A stretch of DNA of 64,000 nt from Onchocerca lupi (Eukaryota; Nematoda; Chromadorea; Rhabditida; Onchocercidae): the NCBI GenBank assembly GCA_028564675.1, contig JAOVVO010000219.1, positions 1 to 64,000 on the forward strand, read 5' to 3'. The notes under the pieces are model-generated. The model searched no databases and was not told the origin of the DNA. It worked only from the letters and a program-made list of their open reading frames with translations. Both the position numbers and the translations under genes were made by a program. Below, piece by piece: positions 36,130-48,259 of this stretch (positions are counted from its first letter, which is position 1; the number at the start of each line of letters is the position of its first letter).

Positions 36130-39100
36130 TTTAAAATTGAAGCTTTTAAGTATTTTAGGTTTGCATGTATGCATTATAAAAAGGAAAATGAATATTTATT
36201 TGCTGATGAATCGAACATAAACTACAGCTTACTAGCGCTGAAACATTAACGTAGATACTACGCATTTTGTATGTATCGATGTTTCTGAATCGTGATATGA
36301 TTGATATATTGATTTGGAAATGACTTTAGCGAACTGATCATTCTTAAAATTCGAAATTCAAATTTTATTGATATTGACAACAGATATCAATGAATTATAA
36401 ATATGAACGATATTCCTATTTTACATTTATTATTACGTATATCTACATGATATATTTAATGATCAAATTTAATGAAATAGAAGAACAAAGCATCCCAAAG
36501 ATTATTTTACAAAAATTTTTGGGATTTCTCTAATTCTTCTTTTAGCAGCCAACAAACTGATTTCCTTCCGGTTTTTCAATAATTTAAGACAAAATTTTGT
36601 TTGAAAAATTAAAGTATAAAAATTCCGCAGAAATTTTTTAACAAATAGCAATTGCATATAAATTGATCAAACTATCATATCAAAAATTTTGTAACTATTT
36701 GGGATTGTTGATCCATTCATAAAGAGTATAGTACTGGATAGATGACCATTTAAATAATATTTTGAAAAAATACTTTCCAAAGAAAAAAAAAAAACTTGAC
36801 ATCGAAATAGTAGATATAAGACTTTAAATGAATGAAATTAGTACCAAATATTGCGTCAATTTGATTGAAACTAATCCTTAATGATATGTCCTAAAAAATT
36901 TCCTTGTCAAATTTGATATAAATTAATTGTATGATAAGTTGACATCAATTGAGCAGAGTGAGCATCAACCAGCTGATGACGAGTTTTTCAGTCTAATTAC
37001 TTTAAATATTAAGTTTTTCCGTTAAATTTCCATTCAAAATTCTGCGTTCGAACCTGGGCTTTGCGAAATGTTCGCATCATCACAATTTGGTTTTATATTT
37101 TGCGATAAGGTTCCTTCAAAAGATATATTTTCTTCAATTAGTGTTTTAAGTGATGTTTAATTTCTTCATTGATTCAGTAAATTAATTACGAGAAATTAAA
37201 GAATAAGCGAAATGAGGATGGGAAACACAAAGTTTTTCATTAGAATGAATTACTTGAAAGTTCAATTAATTTGAACCCAATAGCACATGCAACAGACGTC
37301 AATGATGCAAATTTGATAATGAAGGAATTTTATACGTCATTGCCAGAAGCTTGATACTAGATGAATTTTTTCAATGCTTTTTGCCGCAGATTTTAAAGTT
37401 TTTCTTTTTTTTTATTTTTCAAAAATGAAAGGACAAAAAAAAACCTATTTTCTAAACACAAACATGAGAAGAAAATGCAGTAAATGGAAACGGTTGACAA
37501 AATTGGTGACATTAAAAATTATCAAAATTCTTTCCTTTCAGTGAATATCGTGTGCTTTTTGATGTACTTAAGAAAATGGAATTTAAAATTTCCGTTTTTT
37601 TTTTCTTTTTAATTATAATATTTTAGATTCGCTTCCTTAACACTTATGTCTGCATCACCTTTGTAATCGTTATTATATTATTTCGATAATTCATATATCA
37701 GGCGATAAAAATTTAACCAATTATTTAATCATCAATTGTTACAAAATGAAAGATTTTAAAAAGAAAAAAAAATTAAGGATGCAGATTTGGTCTGAGATCA
37801 ACAAAAAAAAGAAAAAAAAAAAAAGTTACAATCATTTAAAACTTGCAAAATGACGTATGATACCCGGAATCAACTAAATGTCCTTTGAATTTTCGAAAAC
37901 ATCATATTCTGAACATTTCGATTTTAACAGTTAAAATCTTTCATTTTTGCATTATTCCTATCTTATTATTACTTATATGAGTGAAATTTTTCTTGCAAAA
38001 TTACTTTAGTCACAATAAAGTTAAATTTTATTTGTTTACAATTCATTTATTTATTTTTTGAACAACAAATTGTTTGTTCTTTTGATTCATTTCATTTTCT
38101 CCGATGCTAATAGATACTTTTACTTTCAATTGTTTATTTTTATTATTACCACACATCTTATGTTTTTTATTCGTACTATTTGAATATTGATTTAATTGAT
38201 AGAGTGTAAAGAAAAAAAAAAGAAAGTTTTTTGTTCAAATAATTTGAGAGATAAAAAAAAAAAAAAAACTGAAAAATTTTATGAATGATGTAATAAATGG
38301 AAGATTACTTGGTGATACAGTAATATAAATGATTTCAAATGAACGATCGCAGATATGAAAGTAAAAAAAGCAAAAAAAAAAAAAAAAGATTGCATTTATA
38401 AATTGTTATGACAATGAAATGATGCAAAGTTTAGCATTTATGGCAAAGAGTACAATATTGACATGCTGCAAAGTAGTGTGTTTTAAATTTTTGTATAACA
38501 TCAATGCTTGAAATTGAGAATAATTATGAGGCGAAAAAAGTAGTAAATTTTCAAGAACTTTTTCGGTACAATCTCATTCAAATCACTTCTGTCACCTAAT
38601 TAATCAATTAGTAAAGCATCATATTGTTTTAAAAGACTGATAGAGGCATAAGTCTCGTTGATTGATTGTATTCATGAAAATCAGTTAATGTTGCCAATAT
38701 TCTTTAAAATGACAATTCTCTAATATAATTTGAAATATCCAAAACACTCTCTACAGTCTTTTATCTAATTGATCATTTATTTTTTAGTAATTATAAACAG
38801 CTTGATTAATTTCATTTTTTAAACAACATGAAAATTTGATAAGTAAAAAATCTTTTTGAAAACATTGCAATGCTAGGAGACGGAAAGATGTTTATAATTT
38901 TTGGCAAAGACAATAATTAATTGTTTTCATCTGACGTAAATAACTTAAATAAAACGAATAAAATAATGATGTTAATATTTGTGATTATTTCTTTGATAAT
39001 TTTTTACAATTTTCGCTACTTTCTTTTAGCTGATTGTCGCTGTTTATTGATAAAGATATATAGTTACACTTTTTGATGGTTCCTTTTTTTTTTTTTATCA

Positions 39101-39720
39101 TTGTCAATACGTTAAATAATGGTAGTCGTTAATAAATAATTAAACTTATCATATTAATGGCAAATTTGAAAGAATAACAATTTGGCAAAAGATCAAAAAG
39201 GTTAGAGGTGATACATAAAAACAAATATATTGAATTAGAAAGGTAAGCCAAAAATACCACCGCGTGTATTTAATCATTTGCAATATTATATATCACTGAT
39301 TATAACTTTTTAAATGTTGATTTGGATTAATCAAAGCTTTTGTTTACTTTCATTAATCAGGGAAATCACATAAAAAACTTTAGCATTATTTTAAATTGAA
39401 TTTAAAATTTCAAATAATTCTATTGCATACTGGATATCAGTTATATTTTTGAGTTTTAAATTATACAAAGAAAAAAAAAAATTCTATTACATCTTACTGT
39501 AAGTAATGTGTTTGTTGAATAATTACTTTCTCAATACGAAGTGACAATGTCTACTGTCCTTTGAGCATACAACGAGCAACTGATGAACGGCATTTATACG
39601 ACCAACAATTATCATGGTATTTTTTTTTTATCAAGTATCAGTAAATCTTACAGTTCATTTTCTTATCACTTTGTTATAAAATGAATGCTAACTTCTTGTG
39701 CAAATGAAATAAGCAAATTA
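36130..39720. other. Non-coding part of segment copy 3
   Basis: Collinear with copies 1 and 2. No gene supported. A-rich runs at 36098-36118, 37798-37826, 38211-38223, 38258-38270 and 38371-38388. Confidence 0.5.
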
Positions 39721-39722
39721 CT

Positions 39723-40288
39723 TGTCGCTGTTTCTTTCTGGTCGTGAAAAAATTATAGGGGTGAATTCTGTTTTCAGTTCTTACAGATTTCTTCAATTTT
39801 GTTGTTTCACTCACTTGGAAAATAGGAACCTCAAAATTGGATAATTGAACTATTATTATGATAATTTGTTAATCAACGAACACAACAATTCTATCAATCA
39901 ATCGATAATTTCAAAGAGACAATTTTTATGAAGAGAACATAATACAAAGAAAAGGAGATATGGTTACACAAATAAAAGAAAACCCAATGCCACGAACTGG
40001 ACCATCCGACCGAGCTTGTGGTTGCCCAAATGATTGTTTTTGCTCATGACTTTCTTCTTTTTCGTGGATGGAGGATTCTGATATCATTTTTGGGCTGCAA
40101 AAGAACTCCTCTGTTGTTGCATGTGCTTGTGGTTAGTACATGATGAAAAAAAGCGCTTTTTTAAATCTCATTGACTTGATAGACAAAAGGAATTGATTTC
40201 ACAATTAGCTACAGCAAATAGAAATTTCAAATTTAAAACAAAAAAATCACTATTCTTTTTTTTCATCCTTCCCGATTTCAGCGATACT
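39723..40288 (-). mobile_element. Dispersed repeat R1, copy c, inserted in segment copy 3
   Basis: Segment copy 1 is uninterrupted here: AAACAAATTACC runs straight into AATTTCTTTTTATCTGTTTG near 13060-13085. In copy 3 AGCAAATTACTT is followed by about 560 extra bases before TAATTTCTTTTGTCTGTTTG. The extra sequence is the reverse complement of R1 copies a and b. Its right edge (TCAGCGATAC when read forward) corresponds to the start TCGCTGAAATCG of copy b. No clear terminal inverted repeat or target duplication was found by eye, and no open frame. Confidence 0.65.
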
Positions 40289-40289
40289 A

Positions 40290-43250
40290 CTAATTTCTTT
40301 TGTCTGTTTGATTTTAACATTAAATTATAGTTGAAAGTCATATTTTCATCAAATTATTGTAACAAATATAGCCGAAAAATCATATAAATTAATGTAAATG
40401 GTGCAACATATATTAAAGATAATATAAATGCTAGAATTTTCAGCTTTTAAATTTAAATATTAAAATATAATTTTCGTACATTTACAGCAGAAAAAAAAAA
40501 AGAAAGAAATTGACTCGTTGGCGTGAAAAACCAGCCGTAATTCGAATTTCTATAATAGACGGCATATGGTATAGAGCAAAATTCCAACTTGGATTCGATA
40601 AGATATGAGTTTGAATCGAATATCGAATTATTCGATTATTCAGAGTTGACAGATCCGTTGAAAAATAGATTTAAAAGACAATTTTGCATCCTGAAATTGG
40701 AAATTTAATTATGATTTTGAAGAAATTTTCCAAGCTGATGAAAATTCCTGCCAAATAATATTTGAGTATTTTGAGTAATATGCTTGCCATTCTTCATTCT
40801 TATATTTTGTCATCATTTTAAGCTATTTCTTGTTCAGATAGAATACACTTTTGATTGTAATAAATTTAGTTGAAGAAGCAAATGAAAAGGCATGTTTTAT
40901 ATTAGGATTAAATAATGAGATTCAAATTGAGTTCAGATTTCTTATCCATATTTTATAAAAATAACAAACACAGAGCTATTAAAAAAAGTCGAGTAAAAAA
41001 CTCAAGAAATTTCACAGATTATCTGGAAAAATAATTTAAAACAGATATTCCATCTCTACATTTGTTAGTATCTCTATATTTATCAATATAGTTATTCTTA
41101 AAAAGAATTACATTTCGATTACAGAAAGTTGAAAATGGACACGAAAACTTAAAATAGTAGCTGCATTATCATTATTTCAGTCATTAATTTGTTTTGAGTG
41201 AAAAAATTATGACATTTATGAAAAATTCAATCGTCTTTTAATCCATCAATAAGAAATTATCATTCATGAATATTATTATTAATGGAAATAAACGTGGTCG
41301 AATCTTTGAATAATAAGAAAAGAAAGGAGTTAGAAGTTTATATCCGAAAAATTTTCCTCATTTTTCAAAATTTTGGAATTTATTTTGAAATTAAAGCACG
41401 AATTTTCATTTATTAAAAAAATTTAATTACAATAGTTATAAATATTATAATAATGTAAAATGAGATTTTATTGTTAACATTAGTATGTCGAATCTAAATT
41501 TCTTAACTTCAACTTAATAATTTTCAGTTATTTTCAATTCTTTTTTTTTTTTTTTTTTTTGAATATACATTGCTCAAATAATTTCGAATTACCAACTCGT
41601 TATTAGTTAGTAGAATAACCGATGATTCAAAGTTTCTTTCCAAACTTAACCATTTTAGAGTCTTATCGACATGGATTTTTTTTTATGCATCGAAATTACA
41701 ATCGCTAAACTGATAGGAAAGAAGTTTTATATTTGCTTCTATCTCACATTTAATCCATATTGTGACATTTGAGCATCTAACTGATACTTTCAAATAATCC
41801 TTCTAATCCTTTCATTTCAAAATTACTCAATTTATCGCAAAAGGATGCACAGAAATTTGAACATTAATTTATTTTTTGCTTCATTTGAAGTGAACTACTC
41901 AGTGCGATGCTATTCCATGGACAAATAATAGTAAATGAATCAACAAATGCAAAATTATTGAAAATACAAACTTGAAAAATCAACTATTTCGTAATGTAAT
42001 TTGACTAATACTGCATAAAGACACAAAAATGAAATAAATTCAATGCAAAAATGTTATAAAAAAGTTTTTTCAGAAAAGTTCGATGTTACTATTTATATAA
42101 CCGGAATAGTTGTTTCTATTGCTCTTTCCATTTATTTTAAAATCATGAAAAAATAAAAATTCTTTATCATGAAAAAAAAAAAAGAGAATTCCTTATATGA
42201 GTTCATTTTTTTTTCTTTAAGAAATGTGAACATTTATCAAGAATTTATCATATATCATCGGCAATGGCGATATCTTTCTTTTATTTCAAAAAAAGAAATA
42301 AATTTTAAACATATAAAATATAACTTTATTGTAATAGAAATAATGCTTTGAAAGTCTTTCTTGATTAATACTTTTTTTTTTGCCGATCTTAGTTTATACA
42401 TTTACAAACATGTATTCTTAATTTTTCTTTACGAAGTTTGAACAATTGATGATTAAATGATTGGTCACTTTTTTATCTTCTGATTTATAGATTATTAAAG
42501 TAGATAAAGTGACACACGATTGTACAAATGATACAGATATAAGCATAAGAAAATGGACTTGAAATGCTATTTCATAAAAAATCAAAAATTTCGAATTGCC
42601 ACGCAACATTTAGTAATCAGAATTTCTGATAACTTTCAAGGTTATTTCTTTTCAATCCTTTCCATCAACTATAGTTTTTCCTGAATTTTGTATTTATCAA
42701 GAAAAAAAAATTTTTTTCTTTCTCCGTTTTTAGAAAAATGAAAGTGTAACTTAAGAGCCTGCAGCAATGAAATATTAAGTTTTTATTACTGATTTAGAAA
42801 ATTCGTTCAATCTTGAGTTTGCGTTCATTCACCTTTAAATTTTACGCCATTAGATTCCAAATTGATTTAATCTTTTCAATAATTCATTCCAAAAAAAAAA
42901 AAAAAAAAAGACGAAAACTTTGCACTTTTCATTTTTATTTCGTTTATTGTAATTAATTTATTGAATTAATGAAGAGGTATCATTTTAATATCATTAAAAC
43001 AGTAATTAGAGAGAATATTCAGTTTAAATGATCCATTGTAGTAAAGCATAGAATCGAATTGAGATGTAGACATTTTACAAAGCAACATCCGATTGTAGTG
43101 GAACAAAACGAGTTCGGATACATTGTTTTTGTAGAAGGTCAAGATAAAAAATCTAATATATAAAGTAGTCGAGTTAGAAAATTCATTATGAACAGGACGA
43201 TTGATACCCATTCTACTCAAATGATGATATCAATTCATTCTATAATTTTT
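40290..43250. other. Non-coding part of segment copy 3 beyond R1
   Basis: Collinear with 13080-15935. Short open frames at 42169-42351, 42418-42609 and 42966-43220 are not conserved in copy 1. At about 43255-43310 a short piece appears inverted relative to copy 1, before the pair resumes alignment near GATCGTTTTATTTGCAATTA. Confidence 0.45.
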
Positions 43251-43554
43251 TTTTTATCATCATTGATTTCAATCAAATTGATGCAAATGTTTCATTGCTA
43301 ATTTCATTCAATTCCATCGAACTACAAAATTTTCAAATATGACATATTAAAGATGATAACAGTTTCGATCGTTTTATTTGCAATTACTATTTGTTAGAAA
43401 GTTTCCATCAAAATTTTTATATTTTTTTTTTTAAATTTAAATAGCTAGCTTTTTCTTTTTTCTTTTGCTCAAAAGAACAAAATTTTATTTTAAATTAATG
43501 AAAAACAGAACGGAAGTTAGTTTGTTCAATGTGAAAAAAAAAAAAGAATGAAAT

Positions 43555-46210
43555 TTTAAAAAATTTGATTCATTAATCTTCCATAATGCTTTTTAGTTCT
43601 GTTTCATTAAATATGATAAATAGGTGTATCATGTAGATATACATAATAATAAATATTAAATAAAAATGTCTCTAATATCAATTGCAGATATCACTGTGCA
43701 TTTCGCTAATATCAATAGATTTGAAGTTTAAATTTTAAGAATTATCTATTTCCTAAGGTTATCGAATTCCTATTTTCATTTTTTTGGAAATATCATATCT
43801 TTTTTCTTATGCAAAATTTGCTGGAATATTCACATAAGTTACATGGAAAAGATGTATATATTTTTCATTTTTAATAATATTTTCCTTATAAATCATGATT
43901 AATCGTTATTTCTTTTGAATATATTAATAGTTCGGGCTATTATTCAGTAAGAATAAAAATAATATTGCGTAAAATTATATGTAATTCCAAATCAAAATTC
44001 CAAATCAAGATTTCAATATGAGTTAATCCAGAAACATCGATATATCCAAATAACGCAATATATACTAATAATATTTCAACGTACGCTAAGACGCTGTAGT
44101 TTACGTTTCAGTTCATTAGCAAATATTCATTTTCTTTTTTATAATATTTGCATGCAAATTTGAAATGCTTAATAGTTTCAAATTTAGAAAATGAAATGAA
44201 CTGATTATTTTTTCAATTTCGCTGAATGCATACAAGATAATATAAATTCTCTTATAATATTTGATTCGACAAATTTTTATTATTAAATTATTTCTCACCT
44301 AAATACAACTACCATTGATAGTGGCATTTTTATCAATTAGAAAATATTCAAATCCAATGAAAAAATGAATTTTCCTAAAATGGATTCGCATGATTAGCAG
44401 TAATAAAAATACTCAATAACATTTCTCGGCTTTCTACTTAAAGAATGATCGACTAGAAAAATTTCGTAAAATTATGATTTAATTTACGATTTTTGAATTT
44501 TTTTTCAACCATACAAACATTTCAGGATAATGAAATTGAAGTGGATTGTATTGCTGTTGTTATTGGTGTTAACAGTAATGATAGCTGATATCGATGCTTC
44601 AAAGAGAAATCATACCAAAAGTACTGTCGAGAAGAAGCAAATCTCATTCAGAAATCATCGATTTAAACGTTATAATTATCTTTGTTGCCTGAAACCTTTC
44701 GATCCTTGCTGCGGAAATGGAGGAGGTGCAGGTCTGAAGGAAATGTTTAGGAAATCATTGTTACATGTTAGTTCATTTTATTATATATTTCATGCATTTT
44801 TAAAATACAGCTTTTATTTGTAAAAAAAAATTCAAAAACGACAAAACAACAATTTTGCAATCATCATTAATCCAATCAATAATTCTATTGAAAGTCCAAA
44901 AAGCTAGAACGATTATTCCGCATTAAAAAATATTATGGCATTAAATTCTTATTATTTTGTGCTAGAGAATAACCATAATAAAAATCACAAATAATGATAG
45001 TGATAAACAAAGAAACGAATAAATGAAAAGAAAAAAGGATGAAGAAATAATTAAAGAAAAAGGATTTTTAAAAATGATAAAATTACTAATTAATATAATA
45101 AAATGAAAATTTTAGATGCCATTGTTGCTATTACCGATGTCAGTATCATGGATGAAAACGATATTTTATTGAAGTTCTATATGTGAACGAAAATATCGCT
45201 CATATTGAACAACATTCCATTTATATATCAATAAAATTATAAAATTAAAATACTGCGCAATTAATTCAAATTTACATTTTTTTCATTTTATTTAAACAAT
45301 ATATTATATAATGGATTTGATTCGATCTTTTAACAATATAAAAATGAAAATTATACAAATACACATACAAAAACGAATAAATACAAGTGTAAAGTATTGC
45401 TTATAGCTTTCAAAATTTCCTAAGAATTACTCATCGTTGAATAACGAATTGTTCATTTCTAAGAGTTAAAACGAGAATATAAGAAATCCGTTGAAGAAAA
45501 AAATGATTATTAGAGAACAAATGAAATTTGAAAGATATCTGATAATAGATTATTTTTGTTAAATTTTGTTGTTAAACTTAGTTGATAAAGTTCCAGAATT
45601 ATCAAATATTGATACAATAAAGTTGATTAAAGGCAAGTGTTAAATCAGAAAAATCAGAAAAAAAATTATTAAAGGTAAAAATTCTTACTCCAAATTCCAA
45701 TTATCTTCATTTTCTTTTTTGTGTCATGCTCAATTTTGAAATATTTAAAATGAGCAGTGATCCAAAATGATTTGCATTGAAACAACTGTGATATGATTGA
45801 TCAAATTATTTTGTTTAGAATAAAGCATATTTGAAATTCCAAAAGTTTTCTAACCATTATACAATTTTGAAGCAGACGATCATATGCAATCTTTAAACTA
45901 TTATAATAGGCTCAATTAAAAGCAATAAAAAAGAAAAATTTCAGTCTGGATTTTTGGAATTCTTAAAACTTTTTCATAACTTTACCAGAAATAAAAATGA
46001 TCAAATGGTGTAAAGTTTAATTTAATTTTTTTTTTTTACCGAAAATAAATTACTCGAAGTGGAGAGAGCAATGATCAAGTTAATTAAGTTAATGGTGACA
46101 TACGATATTGGGTGCAATTTATTCGTTATGCTATTATCAGACAAAATCTTACACTTCTATTGATTGCAGAGAACAAAATTTTTGCTGTTATGAAAACAGA
46201 ATAAAATAAG
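43555..46210 (-). repeat. Large duplicated segment, copy 4 (short, inverted)
   Basis: Reverse complement of roughly 22190-24400 in copy 2 and 6990-9830 in copy 1. Shared landmarks read in reverse include the ATCCATAATGC block at 43580 and the blocks around GATATATCAATCATATCACG-like sequence, peptide gene C, the AACAACTGTGATATGATTG area and the ACACCCAATATC block (as GATATTGGGTGC at 46104). It lies tail-to-tail with copy 3. Its peptide gene therefore runs on the plus strand. Confidence 0.65.
44530..45172 (+). CDS. Secreted Cys/Gly prepropeptide C (novel family)
   Basis: Two exons: 44530-44766 (79 codons) and 45116-45172 (18 codons plus TGA), joined phase 0 over a 349-base intron, donor CAT-GTTAGT, acceptor TTTTAG. 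The 97-residue product has a signal peptide (MKLKWIVLLLLLVLTVMIA), a basic/polar propeptide, an R-F-K-R site at 44-47, a core YNYLCCLKPFDPCCGNGGG with two CC pairs, and a tail MPLLLLPMSVSWMKTIFY. The ATG lies four bases after TTTCAG, as in A. AATAAA follows at 45230-45235. Among the paralogues this core differs most, having Pro/Phe/Asp between the Cys pairs. Possible roles as a processed signalling or defence peptide are inference from architecture only. Confidence 0.7.
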
Positions 46211-46214
46211 CTTA

Positions 46215-48255
46215 ATTGAAATTTCACTTGAAATTGGACCATTATTTAAAAATTTATATGTAATCAGTAAATCAAAATTATCCATTTAATGGTTGAAAAT
46301 TCTTTTGTTCATACTGCATCGCATTTTCTTTAGCATAAAAATTGATTATATTTTTGTTGAATTGAGAATTTGCAATAAGTGAATAAGTTGTAAGAATTTA
46401 ATTCCATCATTCAGTTACAGCTTTATTACTAAAATGCATATTATTTCTTCGGTTTATGCCAAATTTTCTCTAATTTTTTTGAAAATTTTTTGACGATTTT
46501 TTTTTTGCTTGTTTAATTTTCTTGATAAGAATAAATACTTTTTTAAAAAATTAACAATAATTTAAATAAAAATTTTAAATTTTTGCTTATATATTCATTT
46601 ATCTATTTATTTTTTTAATCATATTGAAGAATAGATCTGAATATTTAAAAAAAAAAAAAAAAGAAAAAAAACCATTGAAAAAATGGATAATTATCGTATG
46701 ATAACAGTTATATGCTACCAAATTACGAATCAATATATTAATTGATACAACAATACGCAAAGTTATAGTTTAACTATTTATTTTTTAATTTATCAAAGAC
46801 AGATATAATGCTTTTAATGCCAGAATTATATGTCTCTAAAAGTTATAAATGCTTATTAAAGGCGCACACAATTGATAGTTTAATTAATTTGTGAAATATT
46901 TCACCAAAATCTGTAAATTTCTTTAGGTTAAATAAACATATCAAATATCAAAAGAAAATGAAATGTAAAAACTTGAAAAAATTTCTACATACAATCCTAT
47001 CTTTTCATAAGGAAATTGAATCTCAATCGCTGCTTGAATCCGGATCAGTTCTCTGTACAGGCAAAAATCAAGTTTATTTTACTGAATTATAAATATGATA
47101 ATTGAAAAATAAATCCTGAGTTAGAAAGAAAAAGCAAAACCGCGTAGAGGAAATATGGGAAGCAAAATTTCTGTTCCGATACATTCCAAGCAAACATTAT
47201 CCCATGGATATTGCAATAAAGGAAATATCTTCGCGAAAATTTGGGAATTATGAGCTGTGGTGATATGTAACCTCATGTTTAAAAGAAAATGAATCGAGCT
47301 GGCCACAGTGGGAATTTAAGAACAAAGAAGGGATCAAAAAACCAGAAGAAAAGGTTACAAATCACATCAACGCGAAATTTTAAATTTATAAATGGAATTC
47401 AATATTTTCCTGGTATAATTTTCACTCTAGGTGCAAGATAAACATTGCAAAATAACAGCTAAGATAGATTAAATTTAAATGCAAAAAAAAAAAAAAATAA
47501 TAATACCTAAAACGTACAACAAAAAAAAAAGAAAAAAACATGCTAAATAAATTAAACTTTATAATCGAATACATCTTGAAATGAATCTGAGATTCAATAT
47601 TTTCCTAGTATAATTTTATTCTTAGCACAAGATAAACACTGCAAAAAAAAAAAAAAAAAAAAAAAAAAAACAGTTAAAGTTAAAATAGACTAAATTTAAA
47701 AGCAAAAGAAAGTAATGGGATCTAAAACGTACAACAAAAGAAAAAAAGATAAACTGCTGTTCTGCTCCTTCTTCTTTCGATTATTGATCATCATGTTTTT
47801 CTTATTTTTTTCATGTACTAATTTGAAGAATCTTTTTGCAGATTAAAATTGAAAATGATTATTTGCTTATTATCCGTTACATTCATTTTTCTTCATTTAT
47901 AGTTTGGAATATGTCACGTAAGTGTAATATCAAATAATCATTGATGAATTTTTGCATATAACGAGAATAATTGTAACGGAAACCGCATCGATTAAATGTT
48001 GAAAACATTTGGTTATGAAGCCCGTTGATAAAAAGCACATCTTAGCTGAACATCTTTGATCACAATATTTAAATTATTATGAGTAAATGAATTATTGATT
48101 ATGTTATTTTGTAGTCATATCAAATTTTATTCATAGAATATGATTGCTTTTGGAATGATTTCTGCACATAAAGGAAATCGCATAGTATTTTTTATTAACA
48201 ATTTTTCGATAGCATAATAATTCCGTTCAGTTCGAATAGATTTTATTAAGAATTT
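46215..48255. other. Intergenic stretch with a diverged tandem repeat
   Basis: No gene supported. A less AT-rich pocket at about 47120-47340 (containing GAGCTGGCCACAGTGGGAA) has short frames on both strands with stops in each; it may be a relic exon. The tandem repeat at 47385-47745 is listed separately. Confidence 0.45.
47385..47745. repeat. Two-copy tandem repeat of about 180 bases
   Basis: Units at about 47390-47545 and 47585-47745 share TTCAATATTTTCC, AAGATAAACA(T/C)TGCAAAA, a poly(A) run, TAGA(T/C)TAAATTTAAA and CTAAAACGTACAACAAAA. The A runs differ in length between units. Confidence 0.7.
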
Positions 48256-48259
48256 TATA

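Larger units (their letters stand above)
34084..43250 (+). repeat. Large duplicated segment, copy 3 (contains the functional exostosin 3' end)
   Basis: From exostosin exon 12 to about 43250. The first part aligns with copy 2, and everything after 35110 with copies 1 and 2 as far as each extends. It is probably the parent locus because its exostosin exons work. Peptide-gene sequence is missing: at about 36075-36130 sequence equivalent to 7240 in copy 1 joins sequence equivalent to 9455. R1 is inserted at 39723-40288. Confidence 0.75.

Noticed and set aside
47121..47306. 61-codon minus-strand ORF in a less AT-rich pocket
   Set aside because: No acceptor/donor partner, no motif, and equally long open pieces on the other strand; a relic exon cannot be shown.
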